From Thalassospira sp. MCCC 1A01148 (lineage in GTDB: Bacteria; Pseudomonadota; Alphaproteobacteria; Rhodospirillales; Thalassospiraceae), in assembly GCF_001613795.1 (NCBI RefSeq), contig NZ_LPVZ01000018.1, forward strand, positions 124,001 to 188,000: a stretch of 64,000 nucleotides of DNA, written 5' to 3'. The notes under the pieces were generated by a model. The model worked only from the letters and a program-made list of their open reading frames with translations, was not told where the DNA came from and made no database searches. Of this stretch, positions 43,043 through 49,804 are shown one piece after another; position 1 is the stretch's first letter, and every line of letters begins with the position of its first letter. Both the position numbers and the translations under genes were made by a program.

Positions 43043-43651
43043 TTATTCCAGGATCAAATAGGCTGCACTCGCGGCCAGCAGCACCGCCATCGCCCGGTTG
43101 AACATCTGAACGCGCGATGGTTCGCCCAGGAAGCGTGACAGGAACGCGCCCGCATAGGCCCAGCATGCGACCGAGGCAAAGCAGACGACAAAGTAAATGG
43201 CGGTGAATTCCCAGATCAGGGTTGGCGCGCCGGACGCGGCATAGGCGCCCATCCCGGCGATGGATGCCAGCCAGGCTTTTGGGTTAAGCCATTGCATGAC
43301 CGCGCCGGTGATGGCTTTGGGCCCGGATTGGGCATCACCCCTGCCAAGTTCACCGTCTGACATTGCCAGTTTCCAGGCCATGAACAGCAAAAACGCCACC
43401 CCGGCCCACTGAATGATCGTGGTCAGTTGCGGGAAGGTTTCGAGCAGTTCATGCAGACCCAGCCCGATCATCAGCAGCAAAAGGCAAAAACCCGCCGTAG
43501 CGCCAAAGACAAGCCGAAGGGATGGGCGAAAGCCATATTGCACGCCCGAGCTCAGTACCAGAATATTGACCGGACCCGGTGTAATGGAGGCCGCAAGCGC
43601 AAAGGCGGCCATGGAAAGATAAAGGCTAAGCGTGGCGGTAAAGGCGGACAT
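43043..43651 (-). CDS. LysE/RhtB family exporter
   Basis: Inner-membrane exporter of 202 residues with six predicted spans. The first span and loop read AASITPGPVNILVLSSG and GFRPSLRLVFGATAGF, the classic LysE-family opening, and the central loop has GAVMQWLNPKAWLAS. It probably exports an amino acid or derivative. ATG 43651 places the start before the first span; the frame to 43744 adds hydrophilic Cys-containing sequence without family support. It has its own terminator, and the AraC regulator converges on it. Confidence 0.87.
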   Translation of the reverse strand: MSAFTATLSLYLSMAAFALAASITPGPVNILVLSSGVQYGFRPSLRLVFGATAGFCLLLLMIGLGLHELLETFPQLTTIIQWAGVAFLLFMAWKLAMSDGELGRGDAQSGPKAITGAVMQWLNPKAWLASIAGMGAYAASGAPTLIWEFTAIYFVVCFASVACWAYAGAFLSRFLGEPSRVQMFNRAMAVLLAASAAYLILE

Positions 43652-43759
43652 CCTGGTGTTCCTCGCATCGGCGTTTTTTGTTCGTTGCCAGCATGCGGGG
43701 TCTTGCGACGCATTTATTGAACAAAATTGATCTGCGAGGAACAAATCCCGGATTTTGGC

Positions 43760-43793
43760 AAAAAAAACGCAACCGGATGTCAGACCGGTTGCG
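43760..43793 (-). terminator. intrinsic terminator of the 122-residue protein gene
   Basis: Read leftward, CGCAACCGG and CCGGTTGCG pair around an eight-base loop, followed by seven to eight T residues. It begins about 50 bp after the stop codon at 43845. Confidence 0.88.
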
Positions 43794-43844
43794 GTGATTG
43801 CTGTTTATGTACCGTTCCGGTGTGTTGCCGGAACCGGTTTCAGA

Positions 43845-44213
43845 TCAGCTGGTTGTCAGATCCATCAGAAGCGTTGCACAGCGCCGCGCAATATCGTCGT
43901 TGGGTTCTTCGCTGCCCGGCATTGTTGCCCAGCCTTTTTTGATCACGAAATCATCGCGCTTGTAAGAACTTTCAGCCTTAAGGGCTGTAAGTTCCGCCGT
44001 CTGATTGTTGGGCGAAAGCATTTTGAACTGGGCGACACATACCGGTGCCATTGCCGAGATCGTTGCTTCCTTGCTGCTTGCATCGGCCATTTCCTGCGCA
44101 GTGCCACCAGACACCACCGAGCCGGTGCTGAAACCGACAATGGTGATCAGTGCGGCGCCGATAATGCCGCCCCAAATTCCGGGCTTTGTCCATGCAGGGA
44201 TTTTGATAGCCAT
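43845..44213 (-). CDS. hypothetical single-span protein
   Basis: Protein of 122 residues not matched to a named family. An N-terminal span, GIWGGIIGAALITIVGFSTG, anchors it in the inner membrane with the rest probably periplasmic. That part is helical (GTAQEMADASSKEATISAMA) and has two Cys, in PVCVAQFK and ARRCATLLMD, that could form a disulphide. The upstream region is unusually AT-rich and contains two perfect inverted repeats, suggesting specific control. It has its own terminator, so it is a one-gene unit. Confidence 0.7.
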   Translation of the reverse strand: MAIKIPAWTKPGIWGGIIGAALITIVGFSTGSVVSGGTAQEMADASSKEATISAMAPVCVAQFKMLSPNNQTAELTALKAESSYKRDDFVIKKGWATMPGSEEPNDDIARRCATLLMDLTTS

Positions 44214-44287
44214 AATAAAATTCCTTTTAATCAGGCCGTGAAAAGTATTTTTCGCGGCTCTGTTAGATCAAAGGAAAACATTGATGA

Positions 44288-44328
44288 TGTAATATTACAA
44301 TTGATTTATTTTTTAATATTTAAATCAA
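44288..44328. repeat. two adjacent perfect inverted repeats upstream of the single-span protein
   Basis: TGTAATATTACA at 44288-44299 is a perfect 12-bp palindrome. Two bases later, TTGATTTA (44301-44308) and TAAATCAA (44321-44328) form perfect 8-bp arms around a 12-base AT-only spacer. They lie 75-115 bp upstream of the leftward gene starting at 44213 and downstream of the YqaA-type gene. No GC-rich stem is present, so an operator is likelier than a terminator. The regulator is unknown. Confidence 0.5.
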
Positions 44329-44390
44329 AGGTCGATTTTCTAAAGGGGATCGATTTTATTTTTTGACAGTTCGAAGAATTATTTCCTGCT

Positions 44391-44828
44391 TCAACCGGAA
44401 AACATGCTCGACAATCCTGTTGCCCCGCCCGCAATCATGGCATAGCGCGCCATCTTGCCAATGGTCACCAAAATGATGAAGGGCAGAAGGCGCACCCGCA
44501 TGACCCCGGCAAACAGCGTTAACGGATCGCCAATGATCGGGAGCCAGGCAAGCAGTAATGACCACAGCCCGTATTTGCCAAACCAGTGTGAAGCGCGATC
44601 CAGTGCTTCGGGTGAGACGGGGAACCAGCGCTTGTGCTTGAAATGCTCGGCATAAAGGCCAAGCCACCAGTTGATGAGCGAACCAAGAACATTGCCCGCC
44701 GTCGCGATCAGGACCAGCAGCCACAAGCTGTGATCACCCGATGCAATGAGCGCAGCCAGGGCTGCCTCGGACGTGCCGGGCAGGATGGTGGCGGATGTCA
44801 GTGCGGACAGGAAAAGAGCGAAAAGCAC
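44391..44828 (-). CDS. YqaA/DedA-type (VTT domain) membrane protein
   Basis: Inner-membrane protein of 145 residues with four to five spans. It shows LPGTSEAALAALIASG near the start, then GNVLGSLINWWLGLY, and later LLLAWLPIIGDPLTLFAGVM, which is the YqaA/VTT pattern with the reentrant G-x-x-x-x-Pro helices. DedA-superfamily proteins are linked to undecaprenyl-phosphate recycling and membrane homeostasis; this small YqaA group has no fixed function. It follows the ABM-domain gene by 30 bp in the same orientation. Confidence 0.82.
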   Translation of the reverse strand: MLFALFLSALTSATILPGTSEAALAALIASGDHSLWLLVLIATAGNVLGSLINWWLGLYAEHFKHKRWFPVSPEALDRASHWFGKYGLWSLLLAWLPIIGDPLTLFAGVMRVRLLPFIILVTIGKMARYAMIAGGATGLSSMFSG

Positions 44829-44858
44829 GTTTGTAAGCCGTTCAAATCAAATCAGCGG

Positions 44859-45155
44859 CTACGATTTGAGGCTGAATTTGCGGACTTCAAGCGGCTGTGC
44901 AAGGACTTCATCCTTGCTCTGGCCAAAGGCCTTGAGATAGGGCATCTCGAAATGCCGCGCGAGGTCTTCTTCCGAGCGCCAGTTTTCATAGGCCATCCAG
45001 ACCGCCGGATCATCTATTGACTGGTGCATGTCATAGCTGATGCAGCCTTCTTCGGCGCGGGAAGGTTCGACCAATGCCAACAGACGTTTGCCCAGTTCTT
45101 CTTCCATGCCGGGTTTGGCGCGTGCGGTGGCAAGAACGGTGAGCTGCTTGGACAT
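44859..45155 (-). CDS. antibiotic biosynthesis monooxygenase (ABM) domain protein
   Basis: Small cytoplasmic protein of 98 residues with a dimeric alpha/beta-barrel ABM fold. Visible elements are LTVLATARAKPGMEEELGKR, LVEPSRAEEGCISYDMHQS, and YENWRSEEDLARHFEMPYLK, as in YgiN-type quinol monooxygenases. Members oxidise quinols or act on haem-like or electrophilic compounds without cofactors. It lies downstream of ohr, past a terminator, with the YqaA-type gene following. A redox-stress function would fit the neighbourhood but is inference. Confidence 0.85.
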   Translation of the reverse strand: MSKQLTVLATARAKPGMEEELGKRLLALVEPSRAEEGCISYDMHQSIDDPAVWMAYENWRSEEDLARHFEMPYLKAFGQSKDEVLAQPLEVRKFSLKS

Positions 45156-45252
45156 TGTGGTTTCCTGAATTTGTCATGGGTTTGTGACTGGCGGGATCGC
45201 TGCCAAACACAGTGCAGGACAAATAGTTGTTTCACAAGCAGATACACAACAG

Positions 45253-45284
45253 AAAAAGGCCCGGTGCGGGGTAACACCGGGCCT
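45253..45284 (-). terminator. intrinsic terminator after ohr
   Basis: Read leftward, AGGCCCGGTG and CACCGGGCCT pair around an eight-base loop, followed by TTTTTC. It lies 55 bp after the ohr stop and separates ohr from the ABM gene. Confidence 0.88.
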
Positions 45285-45338
45285 GAAAATGCCGGTCAGC
45301 AGTTTGGGGGGAGCTGACCAGCAGGGGGGAACGGAATT

Positions 45339-45764
45339 CTAGGCAATCGTGGTGGTTACATCAACATTGCCGCGCGTCGCGTTGGAATAGGGGCAAATGG
45401 TATGCGCCGTTTCGACAAGCTTTTCGGCGTCGGCTTTATCGAGACCCGGCAGGGATACCTTGAGTTCGACTGCAAGGCCAAAGCCGCCTGCGTCGCGCGG
45501 TCCGATGCCGACCTTGGCAGAAACCGAGACGTCATTTGGCATCTTGATCTTGGTCTGGCCAGCAGCAGCCTTCATCGCGCCAATAAAGCAGGCCGAGTAA
45601 CCCATCGCAAACAGCTGTTCGGGGTTGTTGCCTTCACCGCCGGCACCGCCAAGTTCCTTTGGCGTGGTCAGTTTGACATCAAGCGAGCCGTCATCGGTTT
45701 TCGCACGACCATCACGGCCGCCGGTGGCAGAGGCGCTTGCGGTATATTTTACATCAACAGACAT
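45339..45764 (-). CDS. ohr: organic hydroperoxide resistance protein Ohr
   Basis: Thiol peroxidase of 141 residues that reduces organic and fatty acid hydroperoxides. It has both redox cysteines in context: GYSACFIGAM near 55-64 and HTICPYSNATRGN near 121-133, with the N-terminal KYTASASATGGRDGR typical of Ohr rather than OsmC. ATG 45764 gives the standard family length; the frame is open to 45827. It is divergent from ohrR across 372 bp that carry two operator-like repeats, so peroxide induction through OhrR is expected from family knowledge. Confidence 0.95.
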   Translation of the reverse strand: MSVDVKYTASASATGGRDGRAKTDDGSLDVKLTTPKELGGAGGEGNNPEQLFAMGYSACFIGAMKAAAGQTKIKMPNDVSVSAKVGIGPRDAGGFGLAVELKVSLPGLDKADAEKLVETAHTICPYSNATRGNVDVTTTIA

Positions 45765-45947
45765 GGTTTCATCCTTTGTTTGAACGGTGGTTCGACTTGG
45801 TGAGAACCCGGCTGTGTCGAAAATCAAACCTTCATATGTCGCCGGGAAGGCACGGGTGCAAGTGCGCCTGTACGAAAGAGGGTGAAAGTTTTGTGATCAT
45901 CGTCAGGCGCAATGTGAACTGTATCCGGCACAAACATCGCACAATAA

Positions 45948-45967
45948 TTAATCGTGTACGATATAAA
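45948..45967. promoter_or_regulatory. OhrR operator-like repeat, copy 1
   Basis: TTAATCGTGTACGATATAAA contains the perfect inverted repeat ATCGT-GT-ACGAT at 45951-45962. It recurs with two mismatches 58 bp further on. Position near the ohr side and palindromic form make it the likely OhrR target controlling ohr; the assignment is by position. Confidence 0.65.
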
Positions 45968-46005
45968 TTCTTGTGCATCAGCCATGCATTAAAATCGTTT
46001 GTTAT

Positions 46006-46025
46006 TTAATCGCGCACGATATAAA
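46006..46025. promoter_or_regulatory. OhrR operator-like repeat, copy 2
   Basis: TTAATCGCGCACGATATAAA, with the core ATCG-x4-CGAT at 46009-46020, differs from copy 1 at two positions only. It lies about 110-130 bp before the ohrR start and would suit autoregulation. Confidence 0.65.
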
Positions 46026-46136
46026 CTTGGCTCTTGGTCTGTCCTGTTCAGGAGGCCCGCCGTGTTCCGGGCTTGACCGAACCTGTGTTACAGATGTTCG
46101 GGGGCCAAACCCTTCGCCAATGTAAGGATGCGATTG

Positions 46137-46589
46137 ATGAGCGATACCCCCAAGGATGATTTGCTCGATATTGACAAGTTTCTGTGCTTTTCGGTCTATT
46201 CGGCGGGGCATGCCTTTAACCGTGTTTACAAACCAATGCTGGAAGCATTGGGCCTGACCTATCCGCAATATCTTGTGATGGTTGCGCTGTGGCAGGATGA
46301 CAATCAGTCGGTGCGGAGCATCGGTGAAAAGATGTATCTGGAATCCAGTACGTTGACGCCGCTGCTTAAACGGTTGGAAGCGAACGGTCTGGTTAGCCGC
46401 AAACGTGACCCCAAAGATGAACGCTCCGTTCGCATCAGTCTTACCGATAAGGGCAAAGAACTGCGCAAGCAGGCCGAAGACGTCCCGCTTTGCGTTTTCG
46501 AGGCCACCGGCTTGGATATTGAAACCGCGAAAAGACTGGTCCGGGATTTGCGCGCATTGCGTGACCGGCTTGATGGCGGGCTTAGCTAG
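46137..46589 (+). CDS. ohrR: MarR family peroxide-sensing regulator OhrR
   Basis: Repressor of 150 residues. The N-terminal helix carries LDIDKFLCFSVYSAGHAFNR; its Cys (about residue 17) is the conserved peroxide-reactive cysteine of OhrR. The winged helix reads IGEKMYLESSTLTPLLKRLE, then GLVSRKRDPKDERSVRISLT. A second Cys in VPLCVFEATG may allow disulphide formation as in two-Cys OhrR proteins. AAGGA lies well before ATG 46137; ATG 46128 is too close to it. It is divergent from ohr and its end overlaps the next gene convergently by 8 bp. Confidence 0.93.
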   Translation: MSDTPKDDLLDIDKFLCFSVYSAGHAFNRVYKPMLEALGLTYPQYLVMVALWQDDNQSVRSIGEKMYLESSTLTPLLKRLEANGLVSRKRDPKDERSVRISLTDKGKELRKQAEDVPLCVFEATGLDIETAKRLVRDLRALRDRLDGGLS

Positions 46590-47019
46590 ATTTCTCTGCC
46601 GCAGACTTGCGATCCCGGTGATAGGTCAATGCCCAGCCAAGGGCTGTTTTGATGGCGTGTTCGGGAAGGGGCTGATCAAGGGGCAGAATTATTGCGCGAT
46701 TGCCTTCGGTCTTGAGGTCTGGTGACAGCAGGGTACGGGTGCGGTCAATCAGGTCTGTCTTGCAATCAAAAAAGATCATCACCTGATCGGGTGTGTCGGG
46801 TTTCCAGTCGGCCCGAATGGTAATGCCCGATCCCGATTTGGGTCGCCAGGCCGGTTCCCCCCATTTCAGACTTTCCGTTACGGGGCCGACCCCGTCGATT
46901 TCGCCTGCGAGTTCAAAGACCCACCCACGGATCGACATCAAGGCCCGCCGGGCTGCAGCCGGGCAGGCGTTGAATTTTGCCGCAATATCGGGATTGGCGA
47001 ATTCACCGGCTGTCGTCAT
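46582..47019 (-). CDS. DUF1801 family protein
   Basis: Cytoplasmic protein of 145 residues with the YdhG/DUF1801 fold. Evidence is the segment FELAGEIDGVGPVTESLKWG followed by EPAWRPKSGSGITIR, then QVMIFFDCKTDLIDRTR and the C-terminal helix HAIKTALGWALTYHR. Function of the family is not known. ATG 47019 gives an ATGA overlap with the MAPEG gene stop, which fixes the start better than the longer open frame to 47190. Confidence 0.8.
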   Translation of the reverse strand: MTTAGEFANPDIAAKFNACPAAARRALMSIRGWVFELAGEIDGVGPVTESLKWGEPAWRPKSGSGITIRADWKPDTPDQVMIFFDCKTDLIDRTRTLLSPDLKTEGNRAIILPLDQPLPEHAIKTALGWALTYHRDRKSAAEKSS

Positions 47020-47423
47020 AGGCTCCCCGCGCTCAGATTTCCGAAGGTCTGCATCAATAGCCACACGCCACAAATTGCCAGTGTGATGTGCTGCATGATC
47101 ATGGCCGGGGCAATGATCTGTTTGCGCCGGGTCAATGTTCCCAGAACATGCAGGATGCGCGATGCCATCAGGATGATCGCCACCACCCAAATAACTGTCG
47201 AGGTGGCAAGGATGGCTTCAATTGAAAGTACGAGAAGCACACAAAGCGGGGCATTTTCAATGAAGTTCCCGTGTGCACGCATGCGCCGGCGCAAGGTGGT
47301 GTCATCGCCGTCACCGCTTAGAACGTTAAGCTGAAACCGCCGGACAGAAACCATCAGGCTCAGTGCTGTAAGCATCAGAACAAACACGGCAGTGATGCAG
47401 ATTGTTACTGGAAGTGGCAGCAT
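47016..47423 (-). CDS. MAPEG family membrane protein
   Basis: Inner-membrane protein of 135 residues with four spans. The MAPEG signature RMRAHGNFIENAPLCVLLVL follows the first span and loop; ILMASRILHVLG and LAICGVWLLMQTFGN are later spans. Eukaryotic relatives are glutathione-dependent enzymes of eicosanoid metabolism; bacterial members may have glutathione transferase or peroxidase activity. ATG 47423 is preceded by GGGGA; ATG 47480 has no ribosome site. Coupled to the DUF1801 gene by a 4-bp overlap. A peroxidase role would suit the nearby ohr genes but is speculative. Confidence 0.83.
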   Translation of the reverse strand: MLPLPVTICITAVFVLMLTALSLMVSVRRFQLNVLSGDGDDTTLRRRMRAHGNFIENAPLCVLLVLSIEAILATSTVIWVVAIILMASRILHVLGTLTRRKQIIAPAMIMQHITLAICGVWLLMQTFGNLSAGSL

Positions 47424-47501
47424 CGACAGTTTCCCCGAACTGTTAGAAAAAAGCGCAATCTGTTTTTGCAATTCAACCATCGAATGCGGCCGGGATCAAA
47501 C

Positions 47502-47536
47502 AAAAGGACGGCACAGTTTGCAGTGCCGTCCTTTTG
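47502..47536. terminator. bidirectional intrinsic terminator
   Basis: AAAAGGACGGCAC and GTGCCGTCCTTTT form a perfect 13-bp stem with a loop of nine bases or fewer. Read leftward it terminates the chemoreceptor gene, 29 bp after its stop. Its A- and T-rich stem ends could serve either direction. Confidence 0.9.
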
Positions 47537-47564
47537 ACGATGGTTTGATCTGGTTGGCCGATAT

Positions 47565-49640
47565 CTAGATATTGCGCAACCGGTCCAGGAAGTTTTTGAC
47601 CTGCTCATCAAGATTGCGGGCTTCATTGGCAAGCTCGGTCGCGCCCGCTTGCACGTTGGATGCGGCTTCGCCGGTTTCCTGCGATGTGTTGCGCACAATC
47701 CCGATCGAGGATGATACCTCGTTCGTACCTGCGGCGGCCTGTTGCACATTGCCGGAAATTTCTGCGGTCGCAGCCCCCTGTTCCTCGACCGCAGAGGCAA
47801 TGGCGGTGGCGATCTCGTTGATGCTGGAAATGGTTTCCGTCACCCGTTCAATCGCGCCCACCGTGTTTTGCGTTTCGGACTGGATCGAGCCGATCTGCTG
47901 GGCGATGTCCTCGGTCGCCTTGGCGGTCTGATTGGCAAGGTTTTTGACTTCTTGTGCCACAACCGCAAAGCCTTTGCCCGCTTCGCCCGCACGGGCAGCC
48001 TCGATCGTGGCATTCAGTGCCAGAAGGTTGGTCTGGGCGGCAATGTCATTGATCAGGCTGACGACTTCACCAATGCGATCTGCAGCCTCGGCAAGGCCGG
48101 TGACCATGGCGTTGGCTTTTGAGGCTTCATCAACAGCGGTGTTTGAAATATCCGATGATTTTGCGACCTGCGAACTGATTTCCTGAATAGAGGCGGACAG
48201 TTCTTCGGTTGCCGAGGCGACTGTCTGCACATTGGCGCTGGCTTCATCAGCAGCCGCTGCAACGACAACAGCCTGTTCAGAGCTTTCATCTGCGGCACGG
48301 CGCATCTGACGCGACACCGTTTCCATGTTGCTTGCACTGTCAGATACATTGACAACAATGGACCCGACAGACTTTTCAAACTCGTCAGCCATTTGCAGGC
48401 GTGTGCGGTTGCGTTCCTCGCTGGCCTTCTGTTCGGCTGCGAGCTTCTCTCGTTCCGCCTTTTGCATGCCTGCCGACGCTTCTTTAAAGGCTTCAAGCGC
48501 CTTGGCGATCGACCCGATCTCGTCATTGCGTTTGAGATAAGGCACGGTGACGTCAAACTGCCCTTTCTGAAGATGATCAATCACACCCGCCACACGGGTC
48601 ATCGGGCGCGACACAAGACTTCTGGTGGATAGGAGAACCACGGCGATCACAATCGCAAGCAGGATGAGACCGCCGATCAAGGTCGTGTTGCGCAGACTGT
48701 CCGCCGGGGCATAGACCGTTGCAAGCGGAACATTGACAACCACACCCCACTGATTCGGGTATCCGGTGATTTCAACCGGAACAATCATGTGCATGGTGGT
48801 CTCACCGTCCATGCGGCTAGAAGTGCCATTTTCCATTGCGTCAAGAATGGCGGCATGAACACTGTTTTCTGGATCAAGCGTCGTTCCGCGTATTTCAGGG
48901 TCTTCGTGTGCCACCCAGGTGCCTTGTGCCGACACAAGATTGACCGTCCCGGTGCCAAACGGGGTCAGCTCGGCAAAGCGTTCGGAAAGCGCATTGAGTT
49001 CCAGATCAACCCCCAGGACGCCAAGGAACTGACCACTGGCGTCTTGCACCGGATAAACAAATGAGGTCAGAACCACATCGCGGCCCTGAATGTCATAGGT
49101 GATGGCATCGGTGACATAGGGTTTATTGGTGTCACGCGGGGCGGTGTAATATTCGTTGACCTCGGGATTGTCCAACCCGGTCAGGTGATAGGGCGTAATG
49201 CCGTCACCGAAATTATAGTAATAGGTGACATACTTCCCGGTGCCGTCGCCAAAAGGTTCGCCTTCGTCCTTGTAATCGGCATCCTTGCCGTCAAGTGCAT
49301 TGGGTTCAAACCCGGACCAGGCCCCCGCAAGGGTCGGGTTGTCGACCAGCGTGCGATTGAGGATTTCGTTGTATGCGTTGCGATCTGCACCGCCTTTTTC
49401 GCGAATTGCGCGGAAGGTGCCCGCAAGGTTTTTCGCGACCAGCATCCCGCCATTCAGAACGCTGCCTGCCTGCTGGGCATGATGGCTTGCCACTGCGCGT
49501 GTCTCGCCGACAGTCAGTTCCTCGGTGGTTTGGTTTGTCTGGATGGTTTGAAGTGAAATGCCTGCAATGAGGCAAAGCGCGATGGCCATTGCACTCACAA
49601 GTGTGAGTTTCGCGCCCAGTGACAGGGAGGAAAAGTTCAT
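47565..49640 (-). CDS. methyl-accepting chemotaxis protein with dCache sensor
   Basis: Chemoreceptor of 691 residues. The first span is near 8-33 ([19 protein letters not shown]), a periplasmic dCache-type domain follows to about 315 (with [18 protein letters not shown] at its end), and the second span is near 317-338. Then come a HAMP domain ([20 protein letters not shown]) and a long signalling coiled coil whose tip reads [20 protein letters not shown] then [20 protein letters not shown]. No C-terminal pentapeptide for CheR/CheB is present. Ligand unknown; dCache receptors often bind amino or organic acids. AAGGA precedes the ATG. Confidence 0.93.
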   Translation of the reverse strand: MNFSSLSLGAKLTLVSAMAIALCLIAGISLQTIQTNQTTEELTVGETRAVASHHAQQAGSVLNGGMLVAKNLAGTFRAIREKGGADRNAYNEILNRTLVDNPTLAGAWSGFEPNALDGKDADYKDEGEPFGDGTGKYVTYYYNFGDGITPYHLTGLDNPEVNEYYTAPRDTNKPYVTDAITYDIQGRDVVLTSFVYPVQDASGQFLGVLGVDLELNALSERFAELTPFGTGTVNLVSAQGTWVAHEDPEIRGTTLDPENSVHAAILDAMENGTSSRMDGETTMHMIVPVEITGYPNQWGVVVNVPLATVYAPADSLRNTTLIGGLILLAIVIAVVLLSTRSLVSRPMTRVAGVIDHLQKGQFDVTVPYLKRNDEIGSIAKALEAFKEASAGMQKAEREKLAAEQKASEERNRTRLQMADEFEKSVGSIVVNVSDSASNMETVSRQMRRAADESSEQAVVVAAAADEASANVQTVASATEELSASIQEISSQVAKSSDISNTAVDEASKANAMVTGLAEAADRIGEVVSLINDIAAQTNLLALNATIEAARAGEAGKGFAVVAQEVKNLANQTAKATEDIAQQIGSIQSETQNTVGAIERVTETISSINEIATAIASAVEEQGAATAEISGNVQQAAAGTNEVSSSIGIVRNTSQETGEAASNVQAGATELANEARNLDEQVKNFLDRLRNI

Positions 49641-49747
49641 TCAGCTATCCTTCCGACTGATGCTTTCCTGTGAAAGATCGCAATGCATTAATACTGTAGC
49701 CAACGCAGTGGCTTGGTGATGCAAACAGGCACGGCACTTTCGCATGC

Positions 49748-49764
49748 TATTCTAAAGTAGAATA
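49748..49764. repeat. 17-bp perfect inverted repeat
   Basis: TATTCTA, a three-base spacer AAG, and TAGAATA form a perfect inverted repeat. It lies about 108 bp upstream of the leftward chemoreceptor gene and 41 bp past the stop of the REC-GGDEF-EAL gene. Lack of GC pairs makes a terminator unlikely; an operator is possible. Confidence 0.4.
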
Positions 49765-49804
49765 CATTATATGGGAAGATATCTGCCGGGTTGGAGTGCC
49801 GTCG

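Larger units (their letters stand above)
45765..46136. promoter_or_regulatory. ohr/ohrR divergent control region
   Basis: A 372-bp region between the divergent ohr and ohrR genes. The half nearest ohr has ordinary composition, while about 45905-46030 is AT-rich and holds the two operator-like repeats listed separately. The length is well above that needed for two promoters. I find no supported gene in it. Confidence 0.7.
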
